Shown: positions 32,438-41,309 of the stretch, one piece after another
Position numbering within the stretch: the stretch's first letter is position 1
Layout: every line of letters starts with the position of its first letter
Source of the DNA: JBBRYW01 sp038253945
GTDB lineage: Bacteria > Actinomycetota > Thermoleophilia > Gaiellales > Gaiellaceae
Reading direction: 5' to 3'
DNA: 64,000 bases
Assembly: GCA_038253945.1 (NCBI GenBank)
Contig: JBBSGR010000011.1
Coordinates: forward strand, 1-64,000
Made by a program: the position numbers and the translations under genes
The notes under the pieces: model-generated
Told to the model about the DNA's origin: nothing
Seen by the model: the letters and a program-made list of their open reading frames with translations, nothing else
Databases searched by the model: none

Positions 32438-34251
32438 TCCCGCACGGGAATCGGCTCGGGCGAGGGCCGGTCGGGGTCCATACGCGAGAGCTCTTCCTCC
32501 ACGACGCCGGGGTCGAGCTTGCGAAAGAGTGGAGCAGGCTCGTGCAGAACCTGCCCGGGAGGGAGCTCGCTCGGATTCCACGACCCCACCCAGCTCGTGT
32601 AGTCGCCGGTAAGCACCGTATGGCTCCGACCGTCCGCCTCGAAGCGCTCGCGGAACTCGAGCGGCCCCGCGATGTAGCCATCGTGACCGAGGAGCTCGTG
32701 CAGCCTCTGACAGGTGAATGGCAGGAACGGAGTCAGCATCGTCTTCAGGCTGTCCACCGCGCGGAGAGCGACATACAGGATCGTCCCCGCGCGAGCTCGG
32801 TCGGTCGGGAGCACGGTCCAGGGCGCCTGCTCGCTCAGATACTGGTTGACGCTCGACGCGAGCTGCATGGCAGTCGCGAGCGCCCCGCGGAATCGTGCCG
32901 ACTCGATCTGCGAGCCGACCGAGGAAAAGCCCGTGGCGATGAGCTCGAGTAGGGCGTGGTCTGCCTCGGTGAGCTGACCCGGCTCGGGAACCGAGCCGAA
33001 GTTCCGAAAGGCGTTCGACAGTGTCCGGTTGACGAGGTTCCCCCACGTCGCCACGAGCTCGTCGTTGTTGCGGCGCACGAACTCGGCCCATGTGAAGTCC
33101 GTGTCGTGCGTCTCGGGCCCGGAGGCGGTGAGGTAGTAGCGCAGCGAATCCGGGTCGTACCGCGACAGGAAATCGCGCACGAGGATCGCAACGTTTCGGC
33201 TTGTGCTGAATTGGCGCCCCTCCTGCGTCAGGAACTCGCTCGCGACGACGTTGTCCGGGAGCTCGAGCTTGCGACCGGCGCCGACCTCGCCGCCCTCGCC
33301 ATAGCCCAGCAACTCCCCCGGCCAGATGATCGTGTGGAAGACGATGTTGTCCTTGCCCATGAAGTAGAAGTGGCGTGCGGCGGGCTCCTGCCACCAGTCT
33401 CGCCAGGCATCGGGAGTGCCGTGGCTGTCGGCCCACTCGATCGCGGCGGAGAGGTAGCCGACGACCGCATCGAACCACACATAGATCCGTTTGTTCTCGT
33501 GCTCGCCGTAGCCGGGAACCGGAATCGGGACACCCCAGTTGAGGTCGCGCGTGACCGGACGTGGACGAACGTCGTCGAGTAGGCCGAGCGAGAAGTTCCT
33601 GACGTTCGGTCGCCAGTGCTTCTGACCGGCAATCCACTCGCGCAGCTGGCCGGCGAAGGCCGGCAGATCCAGGAAGAGGTGCGGGGTCTCTCTGAACTCG
33701 GGCGTCGTGCCGTCGATCTTCGAGCGCGGCTCGAGCAGGTCGGTCGGATCGAGCTGGTTGCCACAGTTGTCGCACTGGTCGCCGCGAGCGTCGGGGAAGC
33801 CGCAAATGGGGCAAGTGCCCTCGATGTAGCGATCGGGCAGCGTATGGCCCGTCGTTCGAGAGAACGCGACCAGCATCGTCTGTTCCACGATGAAGCCCTT
33901 CTCCCAAAGCGTGCGGAAAACATCCCGTACGACCCGGTAGTGGTTCGCCGTCGTCGTGCGCGTGAACAGGTCGTACGAAAGGCCGAGGTCGCGCAAGTCC
34001 TCGCGGATCAGGGCGTTGTAGCGGGTCGCCGTCTGCTCGGGAGACATGCCTTCCCGTTCGGCGGTGACCATGACTGGCGTTCCATGCTCGTCCGTCCCGG
34101 ACACCATGAGAACGTCACTGCCCTTGAGGCGGTGGTAGCGCGCGAAGATGTCGGACGGCACGCCGAAGCCGGCGACGTGGCCGATGTGTCGGGGACCGCT
34201 GGCGTACGGCCAGGCAACAGCAACGAGAATTCGCTCTCTTAGCGTTTCCAC
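32434..34251 (-). CDS. metG: methionyl-tRNA synthetase
   Basis: A 605-residue class I synthetase charging tRNA-Met. Marks are AVAWPYASGPRHIGHVAG (HIGH motif), a zinc knuckle CPICGFPDARGDQCDNCG, WFDAVVGYLSAAIEW, and the second signature as RQFSTSRN instead of KMSKS. The anticodon-binding helical domain follows from about 375. Two adjacent GTG codons (34254, 34251) follow GGAGGAAGG; the second has better spacing. Confidence 0.95.
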   Translation of the reverse strand: METLRERILVAVAWPYASGPRHIGHVAGFGVPSDIFARYHRLKGSDVLMVSGTDEHGTPVMVTAEREGMSPEQTATRYNALIREDLRDLGLSYDLFTRTTTANHYRVVRDVFRTLWEKGFIVEQTMLVAFSRTTGHTLPDRYIEGTCPICGFPDARGDQCDNCGNQLDPTDLLEPRSKIDGTTPEFRETPHLFLDLPAFAGQLREWIAGQKHWRPNVRNFSLGLLDDVRPRPVTRDLNWGVPIPVPGYGEHENKRIYVWFDAVVGYLSAAIEWADSHGTPDAWRDWWQEPAARHFYFMGKDNIVFHTIIWPGELLGYGEGGEVGAGRKLELPDNVVASEFLTQEGRQFSTSRNVAILVRDFLSRYDPDSLRYYLTASGPETHDTDFTWAEFVRRNNDELVATWGNLVNRTLSNAFRNFGSVPEPGQLTEADHALLELIATGFSSVGSQIESARFRGALATAMQLASSVNQYLSEQAPWTVLPTDRARAGTILYVALRAVDSLKTMLTPFLPFTCQRLHELLGHDGYIAGPLEFRERFEADGRSHTVLTGDYTSWVGSWNPSELPPGQVLHEPAPLFRKLDPGVVEEELSRMDPDRPSPEPIPVRE

Positions 34252-34360
34252 CACCCTTCCTCCGCCGATCGCAGGAAGAGCACATGATACGAGCGGACAC
34301 GGGTCCGGACGAGGCGCCAGCCGGCCCTGCGGCGCCCGCCCGGACTCTTGCCGAGCCCAC

Positions 34361-36538
34361 TTACAGGCGTGCGTGTGCCCGCTGTCTCCCTTCGGAGGCA
34401 TGTCGGCTGTTGCGCGCACGTCGCCTGTTGCGCTCGACTGCTCGCCTCGACCTTCCCGCAGCACGACACGCGTCCCGGTATCCGACGCCTCGGTCGATAT
34501 CCCGGATCAGCGCCTCCAGATTGAACGGCTCGGGTGGGGCTCCAAGCAGAGACTCCGAGACAAACACCTGGTCATCTCCATTGCAGGAGGCACGAGGGTC
34601 GGGCGCAGCTTCTGCACCGGCGCCCGCGCCGCGGGAGGCATCAGGACGCCGACGGCAGGCCCGTCGCAGCGCAAGGACGAGCGCGAACGCCGCGCCTCCG
34701 CAAGTCAGCAGCAGCGCCAGGAGGGGCCCGAGCCCGCGGTGCCCGGATGCGGCATCTGCGCTCGCATCATTCCCTGCCCGACGGGGGACCGCACCTGTGC
34801 CCGGCCTGACGTCGCCTCGCGCACCAGCCCGCACTTGCCTCACCATCCCAGGGGCGGTGGCATGGGGCACGAAGCTCGAGCGGTCGCTCCGGGCGAGGTC
34901 CCCCTCGCGGCCGCTCTGCTTGCCCGGCCCCGAGGGACGCGTGTGGGCTTGACCGGCGCCGTTCTCGCGGCCCGCGCCATCGACTGAGTTTCTCCTTGCG
35001 AGCTCGTGACCAGTCGCTGCCAGCTCGGCGGAGCTGCCACGCTCGGAACTCGTCGAGATGCCCTCTGGCCGCCCGTCACGATTCGTGGCCTCGACGGAGG
35101 AGTCGCCAGGCTGCGGGCTCGCGGGCACGGACTCGCCGGCTGGGGCGCCGGTCAGGGCCGCCTGCGGCCGCACGTCAGGGGCGTCACTCGAATTCCCCGT
35201 GGCACCGGCAGCTCCGGTCGAGGGCTCGACGCCGGGGGATTGCGTCGCGGCTGAAGGCCCGATCCCAGGGCTCGCAGAGGCGGATCCGGCTTGGGAAGCG
35301 GGCTGCGGCACTGGCAGCGCGACGACCGGAAGAACGAGGTTGGGCATCGGTTGATCGGGGGTCGGCGTCGTGCCGCCCACGGGCCGGCTGCTGGGTTCGA
35401 CTACCGGCGCGGTTGGGGCTGGAACGGGCGGAGCGTCCGGCAGTCGAGTCTGCTCGCGACTCGCCGCGTCCTTCGTGACTCCGGCTGTGGCTGATGCGCC
35501 GAGCGGCACGGAGGCCGACGCCGGCTCGCCAGGCGCCGAAGGCGCCGGCACGTTCTTCGAAGCGGCGCCGGCACGAACCGCGTTACCAGCAGCTGGGATG
35601 CCCGCAGGAAGTGCACTGCCGGCAGGGAGTGCGGCGGCGACACCGGGCGTTGCGGCTGCATTCGGGGCCCCGGCCTCGTTGCCGGGAGCCGATCCGATCG
35701 CCGGGGTCGAGGGAGTCGCGGAGGCCGATCCCGTCGCCGGGGTCGAGAGAGCCGCGGAGGCTGATCCCGTCGCCGGGGTCGAGAGAGCCGCGGCTGCCGA
35801 TCCCGCCGCCGCGGCTGCCGGCGAGCTCACGCCCGACGCTGTCGGCACGGCGGAGACGCTCGGCGTGGAGGGCGCAGGCGGAGAGCCGAGCGTCGCCGCA
35901 GGCGAGCTCGTAGCGGGCATCGGCGCGGGCGATGCAGTCACCGCTGGTGTCGGCACGGAAACCGAGGCCGAACCCGAGGTGGATGCGCTACCGGCCGGTA
36001 CCGCAGGGCTCGAGGCGGGCGAGACGCGCACCGGCGGCGTCGTCGCCGGAACCGGCGCCACGGCTGGAATGGAGGTGGTACCGCGCGGCGGAAGAAACGC
36101 GAGTGGATCCAGGTATCCCTGGGGATCCGAGCCCACTCGCACCCCGAGGTGCACATACGGCCCGTCGAGCTCGGGATCTCCGCTCGGGCCGATCGTTCCG
36201 ACCGGCGCTCCATCGGCCACGGTCGACCCGCGCGGGACGCCGATCGAGCCCAGGTGCACGAGCGTGACGGAGTAGCCGTCCGCAGTCTGGATGCTCAGCG
36301 ACTTCCCGCCTGAGGGAACGCTGCCCGCGAAGGTCACCGTTCCTGCGGCCGGGGCACGAACGCTCGCGCCGGGCGGGCCGCCCACATCGATCCCCCGGTG
36401 CTGTCCACCGAGGTACGGATTGACCCCAAACGAGAACGGGCGCAGGACCGGCCCGTCCGCCGGCCAGGTCCAGGCCTGGGCGGCGGGTGCGCCGAGCACG
36501 GCGGCTACAACGACGGCGAGGAACGACCGTTTGACCAT
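34361..36538 (-). CDS. exported M23-like peptidase domain protein with long Ala/Ser/Pro linker and C-terminal membrane anchor
   Basis: A 725-residue protein. Signal peptide residues 1-22; M23/LytM-like domain about 25-150 with HRGIDVG (His and Asp ligands), VTLVHLGSIGV and the final VHLGVRVG. The usual HxH pair is Y-V-H here, so a catalytic histidine is missing while the zinc-ligand His remains. A disordered Ala/Ser/Pro/Thr/Gly-rich region of about 450 residues follows, including near-repeats of STPATGSASA. A membrane helix (about 612-632) and an 80-residue basic tail end the protein. A TTGACA-17-TACCGT promoter lies upstream. It occupies the place where many actinobacteria carry a resuscitation-promoting factor. 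Confidence 0.85.
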   Translation of the reverse strand: MVKRSFLAVVVAAVLGAPAAQAWTWPADGPVLRPFSFGVNPYLGGQHRGIDVGGPPGASVRAPAAGTVTFAGSVPSGGKSLSIQTADGYSVTLVHLGSIGVPRGSTVADGAPVGTIGPSGDPELDGPYVHLGVRVGSDPQGYLDPLAFLPPRGTTSIPAVAPVPATTPPVRVSPASSPAVPAGSASTSGSASVSVPTPAVTASPAPMPATSSPAATLGSPPAPSTPSVSAVPTASGVSSPAAAAAGSAAAALSTPATGSASAALSTPATGSASATPSTPAIGSAPGNEAGAPNAAATPGVAAALPAGSALPAGIPAAGNAVRAGAASKNVPAPSAPGEPASASVPLGASATAGVTKDAASREQTRLPDAPPVPAPTAPVVEPSSRPVGGTTPTPDQPMPNLVLPVVALPVPQPASQAGSASASPGIGPSAATQSPGVEPSTGAAGATGNSSDAPDVRPQAALTGAPAGESVPASPQPGDSSVEATNRDGRPEGISTSSERGSSAELAATGHELARRNSVDGAGRENGAGQAHTRPSGPGKQSGREGDLARSDRSSFVPHATAPGMVRQVRAGARGDVRPGTGAVPRRAGNDASADAASGHRGLGPLLALLLTCGGAAFALVLALRRACRRRPDASRGAGAGAEAAPDPRASCNGDDQVFVSESLLGAPPEPFNLEALIRDIDRGVGYRDACRAAGRSRRAVERNRRRARNSRHASEGRQRAHARL

Positions 36539-36577
36539 TCGAGCTCCTTCTGTTGTCAGTATTGCCAACGGCTGCCC

Positions 36578-36606
36578 ACGGTAGCAAGGCGGGCGGATGT
36601 TGTCAA
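36578..36606 (-). promoter_or_regulatory. sigma-70-type promoter for the M23 protein gene
   Basis: On the minus strand, TTGACA (36606-36601), 17-base spacer, TACCGT (36583-36578), then about 40 bases to the ATG at 36538 with AAGGAG just before it. It lies between rsmI and the M23 gene. Confidence 0.6.
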
Positions 36607-36625
36607 CGGTGACGACGGCCTGGCG

Positions 36626-37441
36626 TTACTCCAGGGACGACTCGTAGAGACGATTGCGCGGGAGACGCGTCAGCCGGGCAGCTATCTCGACTGCCTGGCG
36701 CCGCGCGAGCCCCCGGGCGACGAGCTCGCGAACCGCGGCGACTGCGGCCCCGAGTTCCGCCTCCCGCACCAGGCTGGCCTGCGGCGCGCCGATCACGACC
36801 GTGATCTCACCCTTGGGCGGCTCGCGAAACCGCTCAGCAAGCTCCCCCGCAGTTCCACGCGGGATTTCCTCGAAGCGCTTCGTCAGCTCCCGGCAGACTG
36901 CCACCGTTCGTTCGGGCAGAGCCGCCGCGAGACTCGCGAGGCTCTCCGGCAGTCGGCGCGGGGACTCGAAAGCGACCGCGGCTCCGCCAAAAGCAGCAAG
37001 CTCGCCCCACAGCTCCTCGCGACTCGCCCGCGAGCGGGGAAGGAAACCGAGAAAAAGGTAGCGGTCGCTCGAGAGTCCGCTCGCGACGAGCGCGGTCTCC
37101 ACTGCGGACGGTCCGGGCAGGACGGAGACCGTGATGCCGGCTTCGTGTGCGGCTGCAATCAGGCGCATACCAGGATCGTTGACACCCGGAAGCCCCGCGT
37201 CGCTGACGAGGGCAAGCCGCTCACCCCGTTCGAGTCGGGGCAGCAGCTCGGCAGTCCGGCGCGCTTCGTTATGCGCGTGAAAGCTGAGCAGCGCCGCCTC
37301 GACGCCATGACGCACGAGGAGTACCCGCGTGCGGCGAGTGTCCTCGCAGAGCACCAGGTCAGCCTCGGCCAGCTCGCGCAGCACACGGAGCGTGACATCC
37401 TCGAGATTGCCGATCGGGGTCGCGCAGACCGACAGAGGCAC
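36626..37441 (-). CDS. rsmI: 16S rRNA (cytidine1402-2'-O)-methyltransferase
   Basis: A 271-residue tetrapyrrole-methylase-fold enzyme. Marks are VCATPIGNLEDVTLRVL, LCEDTRRTRVLL, LVSDAGLPGVNDPGMRL (homologs: SDAGTPGISDPG), VLPGPSAVETALVASGL and FLGFLPRS. It methylates the ribose of C1402 in the decoding centre. The rsmI-metG-tatD-rsmA neighbourhood is conserved. Confidence 0.94.
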   Translation of the reverse strand: MPLSVCATPIGNLEDVTLRVLRELAEADLVLCEDTRRTRVLLVRHGVEAALLSFHAHNEARRTAELLPRLERGERLALVSDAGLPGVNDPGMRLIAAAHEAGITVSVLPGPSAVETALVASGLSSDRYLFLGFLPRSRASREELWGELAAFGGAAVAFESPRRLPESLASLAAALPERTVAVCRELTKRFEEIPRGTAGELAERFREPPKGEITVVIGAPQASLVREAELGAAVAAVRELVARGLARRQAVEIAARLTRLPRNRLYESSLE

Positions 37442-37590
37442 GGTTACGAGGCCGGGTTCATGACGAAAGCCTCTCCACCCCGGCGGCTACCATACCCCGC
37501 CGATGCTGGTAGAGCTGCGACCCGGTGCTGCTGCGGCGCAGGCGACGCCGCGACCTGGCAGAGCTCCCTCGGCAAGACCGGGCATCTAGC

Positions 37591-38754
37591 GTGCCCGAGG
37601 AGCAAAAGCCGTATCGCGTCTACCGCGGCGGACGCCTCAAGGGTAAGGTCCCGCTCTCCTCACGCACCCCTCGCAGCGAGAAGCGGGCCGATGGAGCAGC
37701 GTTCACTCCGCGCCGGGAGACGGCACGACCCAAGCGCGCGCGGAGCTGGCGCGACCGGAACTGGGGGCGAATCGTCCTCTTCACACTCGTCGCGCTCCTG
37801 GTGGTCGGAGTCGTGTGGGGCGTGGCCAGCTACCTCGCATTCCGTAGCGGAGTCCAGGCCTCGAACGCGCGGGTGAGCCGAAAGACGCGAGCCGCGCTGA
37901 CGAAGCAGAGCGGCCTTCTGCTCTCGCACCCGACGAACATCTTGCTGCTCGGCACCGACCACTCGAAGCAGGGCGGCCGCCAGGGCCTCCGGCACTCGGA
38001 CTCGATCGTCGTGCTGCGATCCGATCCGAAGCATCACCGCCTGGTCTACCTCTCGATCCTCCGCGATCTTCGCGTCAACATCCCCGGCTACGGGCTCAAC
38101 AAGATCAATGCGGCCTACCAGTTTGGGGGCCCTTCGCTGGCCGCAAGGACAGTGCGCTCCGTCACCGGCCTCAAGATCAACCACATCGTGCTCGTGGACT
38201 TCGGCAACTTCCGAGATCTGATCGACAAGCTCGGAGGGGTTGACGTCGACGTCCCCGCCCCCATTCTCTCGAACAAGTTCGACTGCCCCTTCGGCACGCC
38301 GCTGCAGTGCAGCAGGTGGAAGGGCTGGCACTTCGCGAAGGGCACGCAGCACATGAACGGACGACGAGCGCTCGTCTACTCGCGCATCCGGGAGAACCAG
38401 CTGAACTCATCCGAGAGCGACGCGACGCGGGCCGCGCGCCAGCAGCAGGTGCTCCAGGCGATCGGCGGGAAGCTGACCGGCATCGGCACGCTCGCTCGCC
38501 TTCCGTTCATCGGAGACACGCTCCTGAAGCCGGCGACGACCGATCTGACCGCCGGCCAGCTGCTGCAGCTCGGCTGGATCAAATTCAGGGCCGGGCGAAC
38601 GCTGCGGTGCCGCCTCGGCGGAACCTCGTATGGTGGCTACATCATCCCCGACGAGGAGAAGTTCGTCACGCTGCGCATGGTCGTCGGCGCCTCGGCGCCC
38701 CAGCCGCCGCAACCCGGTTCGCCCTACGGCTCGGGCTGCCTGATCCGGCATTAG
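37591..38754 (+). CDS. LytR-CpsA-Psr (LCP) family cell-wall glycopolymer ligase
   Basis: A 387-residue membrane protein. A basic disordered N-terminus (residues 1-65) precedes one membrane helix (about 67-88) and an extracytoplasmic LCP domain (about 115-300). Key segments are NILLLGTDHS, RHSDSIVVLRSDPKHHRLVYLSILRDLRVNIPG, LNKINAAYQFGG and NHIVLVDFGNFRDLIDKLGGVDV. These enzymes move undecaprenyl-linked glycopolymers onto peptidoglycan. GTG 37591 is used; a longer frame exists upstream to 37525. The following gene begins three bases after its stop. Confidence 0.9.
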   Translation: MPEEQKPYRVYRGGRLKGKVPLSSRTPRSEKRADGAAFTPRRETARPKRARSWRDRNWGRIVLFTLVALLVVGVVWGVASYLAFRSGVQASNARVSRKTRAALTKQSGLLLSHPTNILLLGTDHSKQGGRQGLRHSDSIVVLRSDPKHHRLVYLSILRDLRVNIPGYGLNKINAAYQFGGPSLAARTVRSVTGLKINHIVLVDFGNFRDLIDKLGGVDVDVPAPILSNKFDCPFGTPLQCSRWKGWHFAKGTQHMNGRRALVYSRIRENQLNSSESDATRAARQQQVLQAIGGKLTGIGTLARLPFIGDTLLKPATTDLTAGQLLQLGWIKFRAGRTLRCRLGGTSYGGYIIPDEEKFVTLRMVVGASAPQPPQPGSPYGSGCLIRH

Positions 38755-38756
38755 CA

Positions 38757-39017
38757 GTGGCCATCGTCTCCTGGATTCTGTTCGGCCTCCTCTCGGGAGC
38801 GGTGGCGCGGCTGGTCGTGCCCGGACGGCAGGCGATCGGCTGTCTGGCGACGCTTGCGGTCGGGCTCGTCGGCGCCCTGATCGGGGGCGCGATCGGGCAG
38901 GTCGTCTTCGACCGTCACACCCGCTTCAGTTGGGATCTCGGCCCATTCCTCCTCGCCGTCGCGGGCTCGGTCGTGTTGCTGCTCGCGCTGCAGGCGCTGT
39001 CCGGCCGGCGACGATAG
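38757..39017 (+). CDS. GlsB/YeaQ/YmgE family small membrane protein
   Basis: An 86-residue, three-helix protein. The family pattern is clear: WILFGLLSGAVARLVVPG, then LATLAVGLVGALIGGAIGQ and a last helix before a basic end. The role is unproven but often stress-linked. GTG 38757 is three bases after the LCP gene stop, so they are probably co-transcribed. Confidence 0.88.
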   Translation: MAIVSWILFGLLSGAVARLVVPGRQAIGCLATLAVGLVGALIGGAIGQVVFDRHTRFSWDLGPFLLAVAGSVVLLLALQALSGRRR

Positions 39018-39023
39018 AGAAGC

Positions 39024-39299
39024 CTACGAGGCCTCGGCTGCTTTCTTGTCCTCGCTCTTCTTCTCTTCCTTCTTGCCGTCCGAGGAAGAGTCCCCCTCGT
39101 CCTTCGACGGCTTGCGCGAGCCGCGCCCGTAGTCGGTCGTGTAGAAGCCGGAGCCCTTGAAGTGAACCGCCACCGGGTAGAGGACGGTCTGGACGGGCCC
39201 CTCGCCGCAGACTTCACACTTCTCCGGAGTCGGGTCTCCCATGCGCTGGAAGCGCTCGAATAGGTGCCCGTTCGGACAACGGTACTCGTAGACCGGCAT
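39024..39299 (-). CDS. FmdB-family zinc ribbon protein
   Basis: A 91-residue protein with a zinc ribbon at the start: MPVYEYRCPNGHLFERFQ, then CEVCGEGPVQTVLYP, with four cysteine/histidine-type ligands in C..H/C..C form. A KGSGFYTTDYGRGS segment and a lysine/glutamate-rich tail follow. The family is named after FmdB but has no proven function; it is common beside many actinobacterial genes. Confidence 0.92.
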   Translation of the reverse strand: MPVYEYRCPNGHLFERFQRMGDPTPEKCEVCGEGPVQTVLYPVAVHFKGSGFYTTDYGRGSRKPSKDEGDSSSDGKKEEKKSEDKKAAEAS

Positions 39300-39375
39300 G
39301 CGAGAAGGCTACCAGCGAGGTTGGTCGTGATACCGTGCCCGGCCGCGGCGCGCCGCGCTGCCGTGGGCCCTTCTC

Positions 39376-41055
39376 GTGAGCGAGTCGCCCGTCTCCGCAA
39401 CCCGAGCAGCGCCGCGTCGCCCGGGGCGTCCTCTCGCCGCCACGTGGGCCTGGGAGCACCGGTTCGCCGCCGGCGTTCTCGCGATCTCGGCGGTGCTCGG
39501 CCTCTTTCTGCTCCTCGTGCGAACCGCGTGGCCGCCCCACGAGGACGAGGCACTCGCCCTTCTCGTCGGCAAGCGCTCGCTCGGCAACGTCTTCCACACG
39601 GTGCTGCACGAGCGCGGCGGCGCTCCCCTCCACTTCCTGATCGCCTGGCTCGTCGTCCATCTCGGCGGCGGGCTCGATGCTCTTCGGCTCGCCTCTGCGC
39701 TCTTCGCGGTGGCGACCATCCCGGTCGCATACGATCTCGTGCGGCGCCTTTCGGAGCAGCAGACGGCACTCGCCGCGGCCGCGCTGCTCGCCGGTACCTG
39801 GGTTCTGCTCTTCCACGGCGTCTACGCCCGCATGTACAGCCTCTTCCTGCTGACGAGCGCGCTCTCCTACCTCGCGCTCGTAATCGCCCTCCGCAGCGTG
39901 CGTCGCCGCGACTGGGCTCTCTGGGGCGCAGCGTCGCTGGCGATGGTGGCGACCCACCCCTACGGAGCGCTCGTCACGGCCACGCAGGTCTTGTTCGTCG
40001 CTCTCGGTCGGAACCGCTCCAGACAGTGCCTCGTGGCGTTTGCCGCGCTCGGAACCTTGGGGTCGCCATTCTGGTACGCCGACCTGGTTCTCGCACACCG
40101 GTTCGACGTGGGCGTCGGGGGCGGCGGAGACACGCTTGGCACGCCCGGGTCCGTCGTTCGTTACCTGGGCCGTGTCGCCGGCGACTTCTCCTCCGGCTGG
40201 CGTCCGCTCACGCTCGGCTTCCTCCTGCTCGCCGCGTTCGGGCTCGTCCGGCTCGTACGCACCCGGCGCCCCTCGGCCCTGCTAGCTGCCGTCGTCCTTG
40301 GCCTACCGGCTGTGGCCCTTACTCTCGCGCGCCTCGGGCACTCGACATCCCCGCAGTCTCGTCACCTGATCTTCGCGCTTCCTTTCTTCAGCATGCTCGT
40401 CGCTTCCGGCCTCCGGGACCTCGCGCGACGCTTCGGCGGCGCGCCGCTTACCGTCGCCGCGGTAACTCTCGCCTTGGTGGCGGAGGTCGGCTGGGCCTGG
40501 CACAAGACGCCCGAGCTCTTCACAGGCGACCCCGCCGCTCGCGCGAACGCCCGTGAGTCGGCCGCGGCGTGGGTCGCAGGGGACGGACGGCGCGACGACG
40601 TGCTCTTCGGCTACGAGCCGGTCTACCTGCTCGCGTGGGAGCGCTCGCGCATGCTCGCGGAGACCGTCGTCCCGCGCGCAGACGGAAAGCTCGCGCTCGA
40701 CGCCCTCCGCTCTGCTCCGCGACCGCTCGGCCGCGGAGTGTTCGTGCTCGACGCGGGCGACTCGACCAACCTCGAGCCCAGAACGACGATTCCCCTGCGC
40801 CTGCCGCAGCCTGCAACGAGCTTCGAGGGGCAAGCATTCGGGCCGTACCTGGTGATCCGCACCAGACGACCCACCAGAACGGCGGCCGGATTCCTGGACG
40901 CCGCAGCTCGAGCGATGGAGCTCGGGCGCAGCCTCCGGATCGGCGACGCGCCGGTGAATCTCCACGCGATCTTGGACGCCCGACGGCAACTGGCTGCTCA
41001 GTCCCGCGGCGGCCCTTTCTCGGCGGCGTCCTCCCGCTCCGCCAGCTCGCGGTAG
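39376..41055 (+). CDS. multipass membrane glycosyltransferase-like protein (GT39/PMT type)
   Basis: A 559-residue protein with about ten membrane helices in the first 380 residues and a soluble C-terminal part. The first outer loop has HEDEALALLVGKRSL, with the acidic residues that mark GT-C enzymes, and RGGAPLHFLIAWLVVHL. Then AYDLVRRLSEQQTALAAAALLAGTW is a typical second-helix pair. These enzymes use polyprenyl-phosphate sugars to glycosylate lipids or proteins outside the cell. Start GTG 39376. Its tail overlaps a small minus-strand gene by 58 bases. Confidence 0.8.
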   Translation: MSESPVSATRAAPRRPGRPLAATWAWEHRFAAGVLAISAVLGLFLLLVRTAWPPHEDEALALLVGKRSLGNVFHTVLHERGGAPLHFLIAWLVVHLGGGLDALRLASALFAVATIPVAYDLVRRLSEQQTALAAAALLAGTWVLLFHGVYARMYSLFLLTSALSYLALVIALRSVRRRDWALWGAASLAMVATHPYGALVTATQVLFVALGRNRSRQCLVAFAALGTLGSPFWYADLVLAHRFDVGVGGGGDTLGTPGSVVRYLGRVAGDFSSGWRPLTLGFLLLAAFGLVRLVRTRRPSALLAAVVLGLPAVALTLARLGHSTSPQSRHLIFALPFFSMLVASGLRDLARRFGGAPLTVAAVTLALVAEVGWAWHKTPELFTGDPAARANARESAAAWVAGDGRRDDVLFGYEPVYLLAWERSRMLAETVVPRADGKLALDALRSAPRPLGRGVFVLDAGDSTNLEPRTTIPLRLPQPATSFEGQAFGPYLVIRTRRPTRTAAGFLDAAARAMELGRSLRIGDAPVNLHAILDARRQLAAQSRGGPFSAASSRSASSR

Positions 41056-41204
41056 CACGGAGCTCCCTCGAACGCGGCCAGGCCTGCGGGCGCCTCGCGC
41101 CGGCGCCGGCGCCGGCGAGCCGCCGCGATCGCAGCCGACGCACCGACGACCCCGCCCAGGACGAAGGACCTGAGCCGGCCGGAGGAGCCACCGTCAGGCT
41201 GCAT
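40998..41204 (-). CDS. small membrane protein, tentative
   Basis: A 68-residue frame with one helix (FVLGGVVGASAAIAAA, about 14-29), an arginine block (RRRRRRR) and an acidic tail. It overlaps the 3' end of the glycosyltransferase gene on the other strand. The pattern of helix plus positive stop-transfer block is sensible, but there is no Shine-Dalgarno sequence. Confidence 0.4.
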   Translation of the reverse strand: MQPDGGSSGRLRSFVLGGVVGASAAIAAARRRRRRREAPAGLAAFEGAPCYRELAEREDAAEKGPPRD

Positions 41205-41309
41205 TGCTACTCATGGCACCGGTTTGCTCTCGAGCCACCCACTCGTCCGCAGGCCGGCGCGGCATGAAGCGAAGCGTAGCGCCTTCCTGGAGCTGGCAGG
41301 ATCTGGGGG

